This document shows, in pieces, positions 23,369 through 31,401 of a stretch of 64,000 bases of DNA; position 1 is the first letter of the stretch; each line of letters begins with the position of its first letter. The translations under genes were made by a program, and so were the position numbers. The stretch is from JBGSPQ01 sp964346765 (GTDB taxonomy: Bacteria > Patescibacteriota > Gracilibacteria > UBA1369), in NCBI GenBank assembly GCA_964346765.1, contig CAYFWB010000007.1:1-64000 (forward strand), in the 5' to 3' direction. The notes beneath the pieces were generated by a model. It was not told the DNA's origin and ran no database searches. It was given only the letters and a program-made list of their open reading frames with translations.

Positions 23369-25882
23369 TTATTTATCTTGAGGAACCGGGATTTTCACCA
23401 CTTTTATATGAGCTTGCTTCTTTTTAACGTTGGGTAGTTTTGTTGTTTTAGCTTCTTTTTTCATTTTACCTTTTTTCTTTCCTTTCGCTGGTTTTAACGC
23501 CCATTTCAACACATCATCCAAATTACTCGCGAACTTTAATTTAACTCCCTTAAGAATGACTTTTGGAATTTCTTTAATATCCTTCTTATTCTTTTCAGGG
23601 ATAATAATCGTTTTAATATTGGCCCGCTTGGCCGCAAGAATTTTTTCTTTCAGGCCCCCTATCGGCAGAATCCGCCCGGTAAGAGTGACCTCACCCGTCA
23701 TAGCCACTTCTCTTCTAATCTTTCCATTGGTTAGCAGTGAAATCAGTGCCGTGCAAATTGTAATACCGGCGGAAGGGCCGTCTTTGGGAACCGCACCTTC
23801 CGGCACATGAATATGAATATCGGATTTTTTCAAAACATCATCGTCAATATGATATTTATGAGAATTACTTCTAACATAGCTTAAAGCCGCGCGTGCCGAT
23901 TCTTGCATCACATCTCCAAGGTTTCCCGTCATAATCAGATTTTTATCTCCCGGCATACTGGTAGCTTCAATAAACATGATATCTCCGCCATAAGCCGTCC
24001 AGGCCAGGCCGGTAGCCACGCCCACCATATCTTTTTCCTGGGCTTTTTCGAATTCGTATTTTTCCACTCCCAGATAATCTTCAACTTTTTTTCCATCAAT
24101 TTTGGGAGTCTTTTTTACTTTCTTTTCAATCAGATCCTTGGCAACTTTTCTGCATAAAGACGCGATCTGCCTTTCAAGTTCTCGCAGACCTGCTTCATTG
24201 GTGTAACTCCTCACAAGTTTTAGAATAGCGACATCCGTAAAAAGCAGTTTACGTTTTTTTAATCCGTTGGCCAGTTTTTGTTTGGGGATTAAATATTTTT
24301 TGGCGATTTGAAGTTTTTCTTCCTCCGTGTAACCTGGGAGTTCAATAATTTCCATTCTGTCCAAAAGCGCAGGCGGAATGGGGTCAAGAAAATTGGCGGT
24401 TGTAATAAAGAATACCTTTGAAAGATCAAAAGGCACATCAAGATAATGATCGGTAAAAGCAAAGTTTTGCTCGGGATCAAGCGCTTCCAAAAGAGCGGAA
24501 GCGGGGTCGCCCTGAAAATCTTTACCCACTTTATCGATTTCATCAAGCATGAATACGGGATCGTTACACCCGGCACGCTTTAAACTCTGAATAATTCTGC
24601 CCGGCAACGCGCCAACGTAAGTCCTTCTATGACCTCTTATATCCGCTTCATCGCGGATTCCTCCCAATGAGGTATGCACAAACGACCTTTTAAGAGCTCT
24701 GGCTATTGATTGTCCCAAAGACGTTTTCCCCACACCGGGGGGGCCAACAAAACACAAAATTGTCGCTCCGCATTTTTTATTCATCTGACAAACCGCCAGA
24801 AACTCCAAAATTCTTTCTTTTACTTTATTCAGACCATAGTGATCTTCATCCAATATTTTCCTGGCTTTTTTAACATCGGCTTTGGCCGGACAACTCTTAT
24901 CCCAGGGCATTTCACATAGCCACTCAATATATGTTCTTGCCACGGTATATTCCGGCGATATCGGTATAATCTTTTTTAATCGATCCAGTTCTTTTTTGGC
25001 GATCTTTTCCACATTTTCAGGCATATCAGCCTTTTTAACCGCTTCTGTCAGCTCTTTAATATCCTCTTTATCAGTCATTTCCGAAAGACCAGTTAACTCT
25101 TCTTCATCTTCACCAAGCTCTTTTTTAATCGCTTTCATTTCTTGTCTGAGCAAATAATCACGTTCATTTTTATGCAATTCCTGTGAGATATCGGTGTGAA
25201 TTTTCTTTCTAATCTTTAGCAGTTGAACCTCCTTATTTAGATGATCCAAAACCAGATCCAGCCTTTTTTGAAGATCTACTGTACTTAATAATTTCTGTTT
25301 TTCAGGAATATCCAGTGACAAAAAAGAACAAGCCAGATCAATAATATCGTCCACGTTATGAATCTTCTGAAGTCCGGTTAAAACCTCCGGTGGAAGATTT
25401 TTACCCTCCATTGCCAGCTTGGAAATCAAATCTTTTATTTCCGATGCCGCGGCTCGAAGTTCAATATCAGCCTCTGCACTCCTTACAATCGGTGAGAGTT
25501 TAGCTGTCACATAAGGATCTTCTTGCGTGTACTCTTTGACTTTGAATCTGCTAATTCCTTCAACCAGGACCATGGCGTCTTTTTCTGTCTTGCCCTTAAT
25601 AACCTGCAAAATTGAACCGCTGGTCCCCACGTCAAATAGATTTTCAACCGGCGGGACCTGTTTATTTATATTTTTTTGGGTAACCAGTCCAATCAATTCA
25701 TTATTGGCGGAAGCATCATTTACAGCCTCAAGAATCTTTTTATCACTAACATATACGGTAACGATCATTGAAGGAAAAACGACCAGATCCTTCAATGGGA
25801 TAACCAGTATTTCAAGAGGCAGTTTATAATCTTTCTCCTCTGGCAGATCTGAAATATTGTTTTTATCATTTTGGTCCGGCAT
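23369..25882 (-). CDS. lon: ATP-dependent protease Lon
   Basis: Degrades damaged and regulatory proteins in the cytoplasm. Order of domains: N-terminal substrate-binding domain (PLEILVIPLKDLVVFPSMIV), long coiled-coil middle, AAA+ module with Walker A GPPGVGKTSLG and Walker B VFMLDEIDK, and a serine-lysine protease domain with PKDGPSAGITICTAL (catalytic Ser) and GGLKEKILAAKRA (catalytic Lys). At 837 residues it is slightly long: the last 50 residues form a Lys-rich tail (KPAKGKKKGKMKKEAK) not found in standard Lon, which might bind nucleic acid or phosphate polymers (inference). Confidence 0.96.
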   Translation of the reverse strand: MPDQNDKNNISDLPEEKDYKLPLEILVIPLKDLVVFPSMIVTVYVSDKKILEAVNDASANNELIGLVTQKNINKQVPPVENLFDVGTSGSILQVIKGKTEKDAMVLVEGISRFKVKEYTQEDPYVTAKLSPIVRSAEADIELRAAASEIKDLISKLAMEGKNLPPEVLTGLQKIHNVDDIIDLACSFLSLDIPEKQKLLSTVDLQKRLDLVLDHLNKEVQLLKIRKKIHTDISQELHKNERDYLLRQEMKAIKKELGEDEEELTGLSEMTDKEDIKELTEAVKKADMPENVEKIAKKELDRLKKIIPISPEYTVARTYIEWLCEMPWDKSCPAKADVKKARKILDEDHYGLNKVKERILEFLAVCQMNKKCGATILCFVGPPGVGKTSLGQSIARALKRSFVHTSLGGIRDEADIRGHRRTYVGALPGRIIQSLKRAGCNDPVFMLDEIDKVGKDFQGDPASALLEALDPEQNFAFTDHYLDVPFDLSKVFFITTANFLDPIPPALLDRMEIIELPGYTEEEKLQIAKKYLIPKQKLANGLKKRKLLFTDVAILKLVRSYTNEAGLRELERQIASLCRKVAKDLIEKKVKKTPKIDGKKVEDYLGVEKYEFEKAQEKDMVGVATGLAWTAYGGDIMFIEATSMPGDKNLIMTGNLGDVMQESARAALSYVRSNSHKYHIDDDVLKKSDIHIHVPEGAVPKDGPSAGITICTALISLLTNGKIRREVAMTGEVTLTGRILPIGGLKEKILAAKRANIKTIIIPEKNKKDIKEIPKVILKGVKLKFASNLDDVLKWALKPAKGKKKGKMKKEAKTTKLPNVKKKQAHIKVVKIPVPQDK

Positions 25883-25909
25883 ATTGATTTTTATTTATAT
25901 TATCCCGTT

Positions 25910-25915
25910 ATTATA
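25910..25915 (-). promoter_or_regulatory. -10 element upstream of lon
   Basis: TATAAT on the minus strand, about 28 bases before the lon start. The -35 is poor. No CIRCE element is seen. Confidence 0.35.
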
Positions 25916-26037
25916 TCATAATCAGCAAAAATCTTCTAACCTCAGGAAAAAGATCGAGTTTACTTTACAAACTCTTGACGCATAAAATATTTTAAATACA
26001 TGTCTAGCAATAATGGCTTACGCAAGTCTTCTGTCGA

Positions 26038-26066
26038 TTGAGAGCATATGTGAATTTTGCTATACT
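26038..26066 (+). promoter_or_regulatory. Promoter of the cupredoxin-domain gene
   Basis: TTGAGA (26038-26043), 17-base spacer ending TTTTGC, TATACT (26061-26066), 37 bases before the ATG. Confidence 0.6.
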
Positions 26067-26103
26067 AATAAGATTTAAATATAAAAATTAAAACAAAATC
26101 GCC

Positions 26104-27021
26104 ATGGATCCACTAAAACTATTTAAAAAACAGCAGGAAGATGCTGTCACAGAAGAAACCGTAATGGATGAAGACGAAATCAATGTAGCTACAAAGGTAA
26201 AGATAATAGCCGCCATGCTCGTAGTGGCAATGGCTACTTATGTGGCGCTTTGGGTACAGGAGCCGACAGATATCAAGACTGACGTGCTTCAGGGGTCAAA
26301 TGAAAGTGGAGCTCAGACGGATATGGTTGAAGAAAGTAAGTTGTTGGCCGCCGACGACGATGAAAAATACCCCACACTTGTCGAAGTTTCCATAGTCGAT
26401 TTTACTTTTACTCCGGCAAATATGAGTATCACACAGGGCACAACCGTGGTCTGGAACAATATGGACGATGTGGATCATACAGTAACATCGGACAGTTTTA
26501 GCAGTAGTGCTTTGGAGCCTGGAGATTCTTTCAGTTATAACTTTGAAGAAGAAGGGGAATATTCTTATGAATGCTCTTTTCATCCGCAAATGACGGGGAA
26601 AATCACGGTTGAAGCAGATATCGGAGAAGAAACATCGGGTTCCGCGGACTCCGACTTGGATGCACATTCTGAATCAGCCTTGATGGAGGATGATTTATCG
26701 GATGATACATTAATGGATGATGATTTGATGCCTGACATGGGAGCTGATGAAACTGATCTGGGAACAGATCTGTTGACGGTTGAAGAAGCACCGCTCAGTC
26801 TTAATGACGTGGAAGACGATGATCTGCCCGAGGCCAAAATAGTGACTTTAAGCGCCGACAATATTATGGACGGGCGGGAAGATTTACACGACGTGGCGAC
26901 GGTTAGTGTTGTAGAAAGCGATAAGCTGACTAAATCCGGCCCCGAAGACGCATTATATTTTGTGCTTTTCGCCGCCATACTTTATTTCGGCAGAAAAAAA
27001 GTTTTCGGCACTGACGTATAG
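26104..27021 (+). CDS. Membrane protein with cupredoxin (plastocyanin-like) domain
   Basis: Residues 33-51 form a transmembrane helix after a charged cytoplasmic start. Residues about 90-170 form a cupredoxin domain: DFTFTPANMSITQGTTVVWN, then DHTV, YECSFHPQMTG. The four type-1 copper ligands are present: H125, C157, H160 and M163. From 172 to about 280 the chain is very acidic with D/E/S/L repeats. A second hydrophobic segment (LYFVLFAAILYFG) near the end is followed by RKKVF, so the protein may span the membrane twice, with the copper domain outside. Likely electron carrier or copper handling; no oxidase partner is in the window. Confidence 0.8.
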   Translation: MDPLKLFKKQQEDAVTEETVMDEDEINVATKVKIIAAMLVVAMATYVALWVQEPTDIKTDVLQGSNESGAQTDMVEESKLLAADDDEKYPTLVEVSIVDFTFTPANMSITQGTTVVWNNMDDVDHTVTSDSFSSSALEPGDSFSYNFEEEGEYSYECSFHPQMTGKITVEADIGEETSGSADSDLDAHSESALMEDDLSDDTLMDDDLMPDMGADETDLGTDLLTVEEAPLSLNDVEDDDLPEAKIVTLSADNIMDGREDLHDVATVSVVESDKLTKSGPEDALYFVLFAAILYFGRKKVFGTDV

Positions 27022-27046
27022 CGCATAACTTGTGAAATAAGGCTTT

Positions 27047-27078
27047 AGAGGGTACACTCCACGTGTACTCTCTTTTTT
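27047..27078 (+). terminator. Intrinsic terminator
   Basis: Stem AGAGGGTACAC (27047-27057) with GTGTACTCTCT (27063-27073), one G-T pair, then T6. It separates the cupredoxin gene from cdaA, whose ATG follows 7 bases later. Confidence 0.75.
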
Positions 27079-27084
27079 AAATCC

Positions 27085-27912
27085 ATGGATTTTATCAGTC
27101 AGCTGATAGCCGATTCTATACTTTTTATTGGAGAACAGACAGGAATCTTCTGGGAAAACCTGGTGTTACTGAATTTTTCCTGGCCACAAATCACTCTGGA
27201 TATATTGGCTGTGGCGGTGATTTTTTATTTCATTTTTTCATTGATTAAGGGGAGCAGGGCGGTTCATGTGTTGATCGGTCTGGCAATAATCATGATCGTC
27301 TACTTCATCAGCAAAGCCCTTCAGCTGGTGGCTCTGGGCTGGCTGTTGGACCGATTCATGACCATAGTGCTGGTTGCGATACCAATCATTTTTCAGAAAG
27401 AATTGCGCATGGGGCTGGAGAGATTGGGACACACTAAGCTTTTCCTTTCACAAAAAGCGCGCAAAATAGACAGAATGATCCTCAGCATAGTAAATGCTTC
27501 GGAAAAAATGGCCTCCAATAAAGTCGGAGCTTTGATCGTTTTGCAAAGATCCGTGCCGTTAAAAGAATATATTGATACCGGTGTATTATTGAGCGCGTCT
27601 GTTTCCGAAGAATTGATCTTGAGTATCTTCCACCCGAAAGGAGCATTGCATGACGGAGCTGTAATAATAGCCCATGAGAAAATTGAAGCGGCATCATGCG
27701 TACTACCGCACTCCTTTGAGAAAAGTGATTCCGGCCTGGGGACAAGACATAAAGCGGCATTGGGCCTTTCGGAAAACAGTGACGCGATTGTTGTGGTCGT
27801 TTCAGAGGAAAAAGGTACTATCTCATTTGCCAGTGAAGGGAAAATTGAAAGGGGGATTACTTCCGTAAGACTCCATTTATTACTGACAAAAGCTTTACAA
27901 CCAAAAAAATGA
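27085..27912 (+). CDS. cdaA: Diadenylate cyclase CdaA
   Basis: Makes c-di-AMP from two ATP. Residues about 36-103 hold three membrane helices, followed by FQKELRMGLERLG, the usual link to the DisA_N catalytic domain. Catalytic motifs: GALHDGAVII with DGA at 190-192, and GTRHKAALG with RHK at 221-223, where most enzymes have RHR. The Lys substitution is conservative but worth noting. The stop overlaps the ATG of the next gene (ATGA), and that gene is the usual partner cdaR. glmM, often third in this operon, is absent; aroD follows instead. Confidence 0.92.
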   Translation: MDFISQLIADSILFIGEQTGIFWENLVLLNFSWPQITLDILAVAVIFYFIFSLIKGSRAVHVLIGLAIIMIVYFISKALQLVALGWLLDRFMTIVLVAIPIIFQKELRMGLERLGHTKLFLSQKARKIDRMILSIVNASEKMASNKVGALIVLQRSVPLKEYIDTGVLLSASVSEELILSIFHPKGALHDGAVIIAHEKIEAASCVLPHSFEKSDSGLGTRHKAALGLSENSDAIVVVVSEEKGTISFASEGKIERGITSVRLHLLLTKALQPKK

Positions 27913-28853
27913 TAAAACCGTTTTACCAGATTCATCTGAAACTATTGGCGCTGATTGCGGCGGTTTGCTTATGGTTTGTTGTAATTACCGTTGAAAACAC
28001 TGTTTATAAATACCCGGATCAACTGGACATAGAGTTTATGAACCTGGGTAATAATATCACTTTGGAAAACCGTCTTCCCAGAGTTGATGTCTATTTAAGG
28101 GTGGACAAAGAAGATCTAAAGAAAGTGACCAAAAACGATCTGGATATTTATATGGATTTTGAAGATCTTGAATCGGGTGAATATACTTTACCGGTAAAGG
28201 CATCCTCCCAAAACGCATTGGCTCAGATCTTAAAAATCGAACCCGCAACAGTTACGGTTAATCTTGCGCCGGAAATAGAAAAAGAAGTTCAGATCAATAC
28301 CAAAGTCGATGGCAAACCGGCGCAGGGGTACATTGTTGAAAACACTCGACCGGAAGCCCAAACCGTAACCGTCACCGGCGCGCAAAGTGTGATGGACCGT
28401 ATAGGATCTATAGACGCTAAAGTGATTTTGGACGGAACCCAGACCGAGAATTTTAAACAAAGCGTTCAGTTGGCCGTTCCCGAGTCACTGGATATTTCTC
28501 CTCAACTAATAACTTTTAGTCCCTCTGAAGTACTGGTGGATGTAGCCATCAGTTCGGAAATTGAAGAAAAAGAATTTTCAATCATTCCCAAGTTTATCAA
28601 TGAAAGCGAAAAAGCGTCATACAAAAACAGAATTCGTATTTTGCCTGAAACGGTTATTGTAAGAGGTGAAAAAAATGTTCTGGAAAATACCGATTCAATA
28701 GAGACGAATACAATTGAAACCAGTCTGTTGTTTAGAAACAAATCATTGACGGTGGGATTAAACGTTCCCACCGGAATAGAATTGCGGAATCCGGAGCAGA
28801 ACATCACGGTTAAGCTGATCGAAAGAAATATTAGCGACGGACCAACCATTTAA
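27909..28853 (+). CDS. cdaR: YbbR-domain protein, CdaA regulator CdaR
   Basis: One N-terminal transmembrane helix (LLALIAAVCLWFVVITVE) is followed by an extracytoplasmic region of YbbR repeats, each about 80 residues: strands such as LPRVDVYLRVDKEDLKKVTK, PATVTVNLAPEIEKEVQI and SPSEVLVDVAISSEIEEKEF. In Firmicutes CdaR binds CdaA in the membrane and modulates c-di-AMP synthesis. The gene overlaps cdaA by four bases, which supports the pairing. Confidence 0.88.
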   Translation: MIKPFYQIHLKLLALIAAVCLWFVVITVENTVYKYPDQLDIEFMNLGNNITLENRLPRVDVYLRVDKEDLKKVTKNDLDIYMDFEDLESGEYTLPVKASSQNALAQILKIEPATVTVNLAPEIEKEVQINTKVDGKPAQGYIVENTRPEAQTVTVTGAQSVMDRIGSIDAKVILDGTQTENFKQSVQLAVPESLDISPQLITFSPSEVLVDVAISSEIEEKEFSIIPKFINESEKASYKNRIRILPETVIVRGEKNVLENTDSIETNTIETSLLFRNKSLTVGLNVPTGIELRNPEQNITVKLIERNISDGPTI

Positions 28854-28854
28854 T

Positions 28855-29553
28855 ATGTCCTACGTTTGCGTGCCCGTTGGGGCCAAATCATACAGTGAAC
28901 TAAGTAAAAAAGCCCGGGCCGCTTCAAAGAGCGCTGATATGGTTGAAATCTGGGTGGACAGATTGCCTTTAAGCCTATCAGCGGATCAGATAATGTCCGT
29001 TTGTAGGGATCCATTGATAATCGTCAATAAGGGCAAAAAAGAAAAGGGGGGATGGAATAAGGGGGAAACCGAAAGAATCGAAAGACTTAAAGAGTTTATC
29101 AGAGCGGGGGCGGATTTTGTGGATATTGATCAAAGTACATCTCCGGAATTAATTAAACAACTTCTTAAAGCAAAAAAATCATTAAAATCAAAAACATTAA
29201 TAATAATTTCCTGGCACAATTTCAAAAGTACGCCTTCGGAAACAGTTTTGATGCAAAAATACAAAAAAGCTGTTTCATTGGGGGCGGATATAGTGAAAAT
29301 CGCCACGTTCGCGCGGCAAAAGGAAGATAATATCAATCTTTTTGAACTCAATAAAAAAGTTCAGAAACTAAAGAAACAAAAACCGTTGGCATTCATGGCC
29401 ATGGGGCGTAAAGGCATACTAAGCCGTATGGCCGCGCCGCTTCTGGGTTCTTACTTTTGTTTTGCCGCGCTTAACAAAAGTGCAAAGTCAGCTCCCGGCC
29501 AATTGACCATAGATGATTATAAAAAGATTGCCCAAATTATTAACAATCAGTAA
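28855..29553 (+). CDS. aroD: Type I 3-dehydroquinate dehydratase
   Basis: A 232-residue TIM-barrel enzyme that converts 3-dehydroquinate to 3-dehydroshikimate. The catalytic pair is present: H121 in IIISWHNF and the Schiff-base K148 in GADIVKIATF. Near the C-terminus MGRKGILSRMAAPLLGSYFC and SAPGQLTIDD match the family loops. It starts one base after cdaR and precedes ychF, so it is likely in the same operon. No other shikimate gene is in the window. Confidence 0.87.
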   Translation: MSYVCVPVGAKSYSELSKKARAASKSADMVEIWVDRLPLSLSADQIMSVCRDPLIIVNKGKKEKGGWNKGETERIERLKEFIRAGADFVDIDQSTSPELIKQLLKAKKSLKSKTLIIISWHNFKSTPSETVLMQKYKKAVSLGADIVKIATFARQKEDNINLFELNKKVQKLKKQKPLAFMAMGRKGILSRMAAPLLGSYFCFAALNKSAKSAPGQLTIDDYKKIAQIINNQ

Positions 29554-29580
29554 GCTTTGAATTTGAATTAACGAAACACT

Positions 29581-30669
29581 ATGAAAATCGGAATTGTTGG
29601 ATTGCCCAACGTCGGAAAATCAACACTGTTTAACGCTTTAACCGGATCCGGCGGCGCTAAAGCAGAAAACTTTCCGTTCTGCACCATAGATCCAAACGTG
29701 GGCGTAGTGGAAGTACCGGACGAGCGCATTGATCAATTAAAAGAAACCGTAAAAACCGAAGTGGTTATACCCGCGATAGTAGAATTCGTGGACATCGCCG
29801 GGCTCGTTAAAGGAGCCAGTGAAGGCGAAGGACTGGGGAACCAGTTTTTATCTCATGTCCGTGAATGCGATGCCATCGCCCAGGTGATAAGAGTTTTTGA
29901 AAATAAAAATATAACGCATGTTCACGAATCAATACATCCCAAAAGGGACAAAGAAATTATCGAAACGGAACTGCTTTTGGCGGACATGCAGACTCTACAA
30001 AAAAGACTGCAGAAGGCGGAAGGTGAAGCCAAGTCCAATCAAAAAGACAAAGTAGCTTACGCTACGCTTTTAAAAAAAGTTGAAAAAATTATTTCCCAAG
30101 GGCAAAAAATCATCGAAGCTGATTTAAGCGTTGAAGAACTGGAGGCATTGCGTGATCTGCATTTTCTTACAGCTAAGCCTATTCTTTATATCGCCAACGT
30201 TCATGAGGACGAAATCGGACTGGTTGATATAAAAGGACTTTCCGAAAAAATGGGGTTAAGCGAACATCAGAGACTCGTTCCCATATCAGCCAGGATAGAA
30301 GAAGAATTGGGAGCGATTTCCGAACAGGAAATGGAAATATTTCTTAAAGAACTCGGTTTGCGGGAGACAGGATTGAACGCCTTGATCAAAGCCGCTTATG
30401 ACACACTGGGGCTGATAACATATTTCACCGCCGGACCCAAAGAAGTACATGCCTGGACTATCGAAAAAGGGGACACCGCGCCCCGCGCCGCCGGCAGAAT
30501 CCACACCGATTTTGAAAAAGGGTTTATCAGAGCGGATGTTGTATTTTGGAAGGACCTTGTGGATTGCGGCGGCGAAGCCGCCGCCCGTGACAAAGGACTT
30601 GTCCGCGCCGAAGGAAAGGATTACGTTGTAAAAGATGGAGACGTAATGCATTTTCACTTCTCTAAATAA
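29581..30669 (+). CDS. ychF: Redox/ribosome-associated GTPase/ATPase YchF
   Basis: Universally conserved Obg-family P-loop protein. G1 is GLPNVGKST at the N-terminus, switch and G3 region FVDIAGLVKGASEGEGLGNQ, and the central coiled-coil insertion lies at about 130-190. The C-terminal TGS-like domain is seen in LITYFTAGPKEVHAWTI, GRIHTDFEKGFIRADV and the ending KDYVVKDGDVMHFHF. YchF prefers ATP in known members because its G4 motif departs from NKxD; here it is NVHED. Length 362 is standard. Confidence 0.96.
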   Translation: MKIGIVGLPNVGKSTLFNALTGSGGAKAENFPFCTIDPNVGVVEVPDERIDQLKETVKTEVVIPAIVEFVDIAGLVKGASEGEGLGNQFLSHVRECDAIAQVIRVFENKNITHVHESIHPKRDKEIIETELLLADMQTLQKRLQKAEGEAKSNQKDKVAYATLLKKVEKIISQGQKIIEADLSVEELEALRDLHFLTAKPILYIANVHEDEIGLVDIKGLSEKMGLSEHQRLVPISARIEEELGAISEQEMEIFLKELGLRETGLNALIKAAYDTLGLITYFTAGPKEVHAWTIEKGDTAPRAAGRIHTDFEKGFIRADVVFWKDLVDCGGEAAARDKGLVRAEGKDYVVKDGDVMHFHFSK

Positions 30670-30672
30670 ATC

Positions 30673-31401
30673 ATGGAAATTATACCGGTTATTTATATCT
30701 TTGATGGCAAAGTGGTGGCCCTTTATAAGGGTGATTTTAACCAAAAAAAAACTTACTCCGGCAGGCCCCTAAATTATGCCCGCCGGTTTGAAAAAGACGG
30801 TGCGGATAAAATAATTATAAGCGACCTCAACGCAAAAAAAGAAAATATTTTCAAGCAAAAGGAAATTGTACGCGCGATTATAGAGCGGTTAAAAGTCCCT
30901 GTTATGGTGGAAGCAACTTTCAGAACACTTGACTCCATTGATGAAGTACTGAAAATGGGAGCCGCACAGGCTGTAGTCAGTTCCCCCACTTTCGAGTTCG
31001 CGAAACAGGTTATTGATAAATTCGGAACCGAAAAAATTGTCATCCAGATTTTCGCCAACAGGAGCGAATTGATTGAAGACAAAAAAAGAAAAAGCGCCAA
31101 CGACTTTACCGAAGTGGTTGATTATGCCGAAAAACTTGTTTCACTGGGCGTAAAATATGTCCTTTATAAAGACAAAAGATCCGAAGGAATACTTACAAAT
31201 CCAAATTATGACGAGATCGACCGTCTTTACCTTACATGCGGCAAAGATCTCAAAATCTATTCCTCCGGAGGAATATCCGAGCTGCATCACATCAAACTGT
31301 TAAAAAAAATCGGCGCCTCCGGCGCCGTCATAGGCAAAGCTCTGTATGAAAGAATGTTGAGTATTTATGAGATAAAAAATGCTCTGAAAGAAAATCAGTA
31401 A
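30673..31401 (+). CDS. HisA/HisF-like TIM-barrel protein
   Basis: A 242-residue TIM barrel whose start (IIPVIYIFDGKVVALYKGDF), middle (VPVMVEATFRTLDSIDEVLK) and end (SSGGISELHHIKLLKKIG, ASGAVIGKALYE) follow the HisA/HisF half-barrel pattern with both phosphate-binding motifs. No other histidine genes are present, and the first catalytic Asp region reads FDGK, closer to HisA. It may act on a phosphoribosyl-type substrate or be a relic; function not assigned. It follows ychF by three bases and overlaps the opposing gene by seven. Confidence 0.7.
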   Translation: MEIIPVIYIFDGKVVALYKGDFNQKKTYSGRPLNYARRFEKDGADKIIISDLNAKKENIFKQKEIVRAIIERLKVPVMVEATFRTLDSIDEVLKMGAAQAVVSSPTFEFAKQVIDKFGTEKIVIQIFANRSELIEDKKRKSANDFTEVVDYAEKLVSLGVKYVLYKDKRSEGILTNPNYDEIDRLYLTCGKDLKIYSSGGISELHHIKLLKKIGASGAVIGKALYERMLSIYEIKNALKENQ

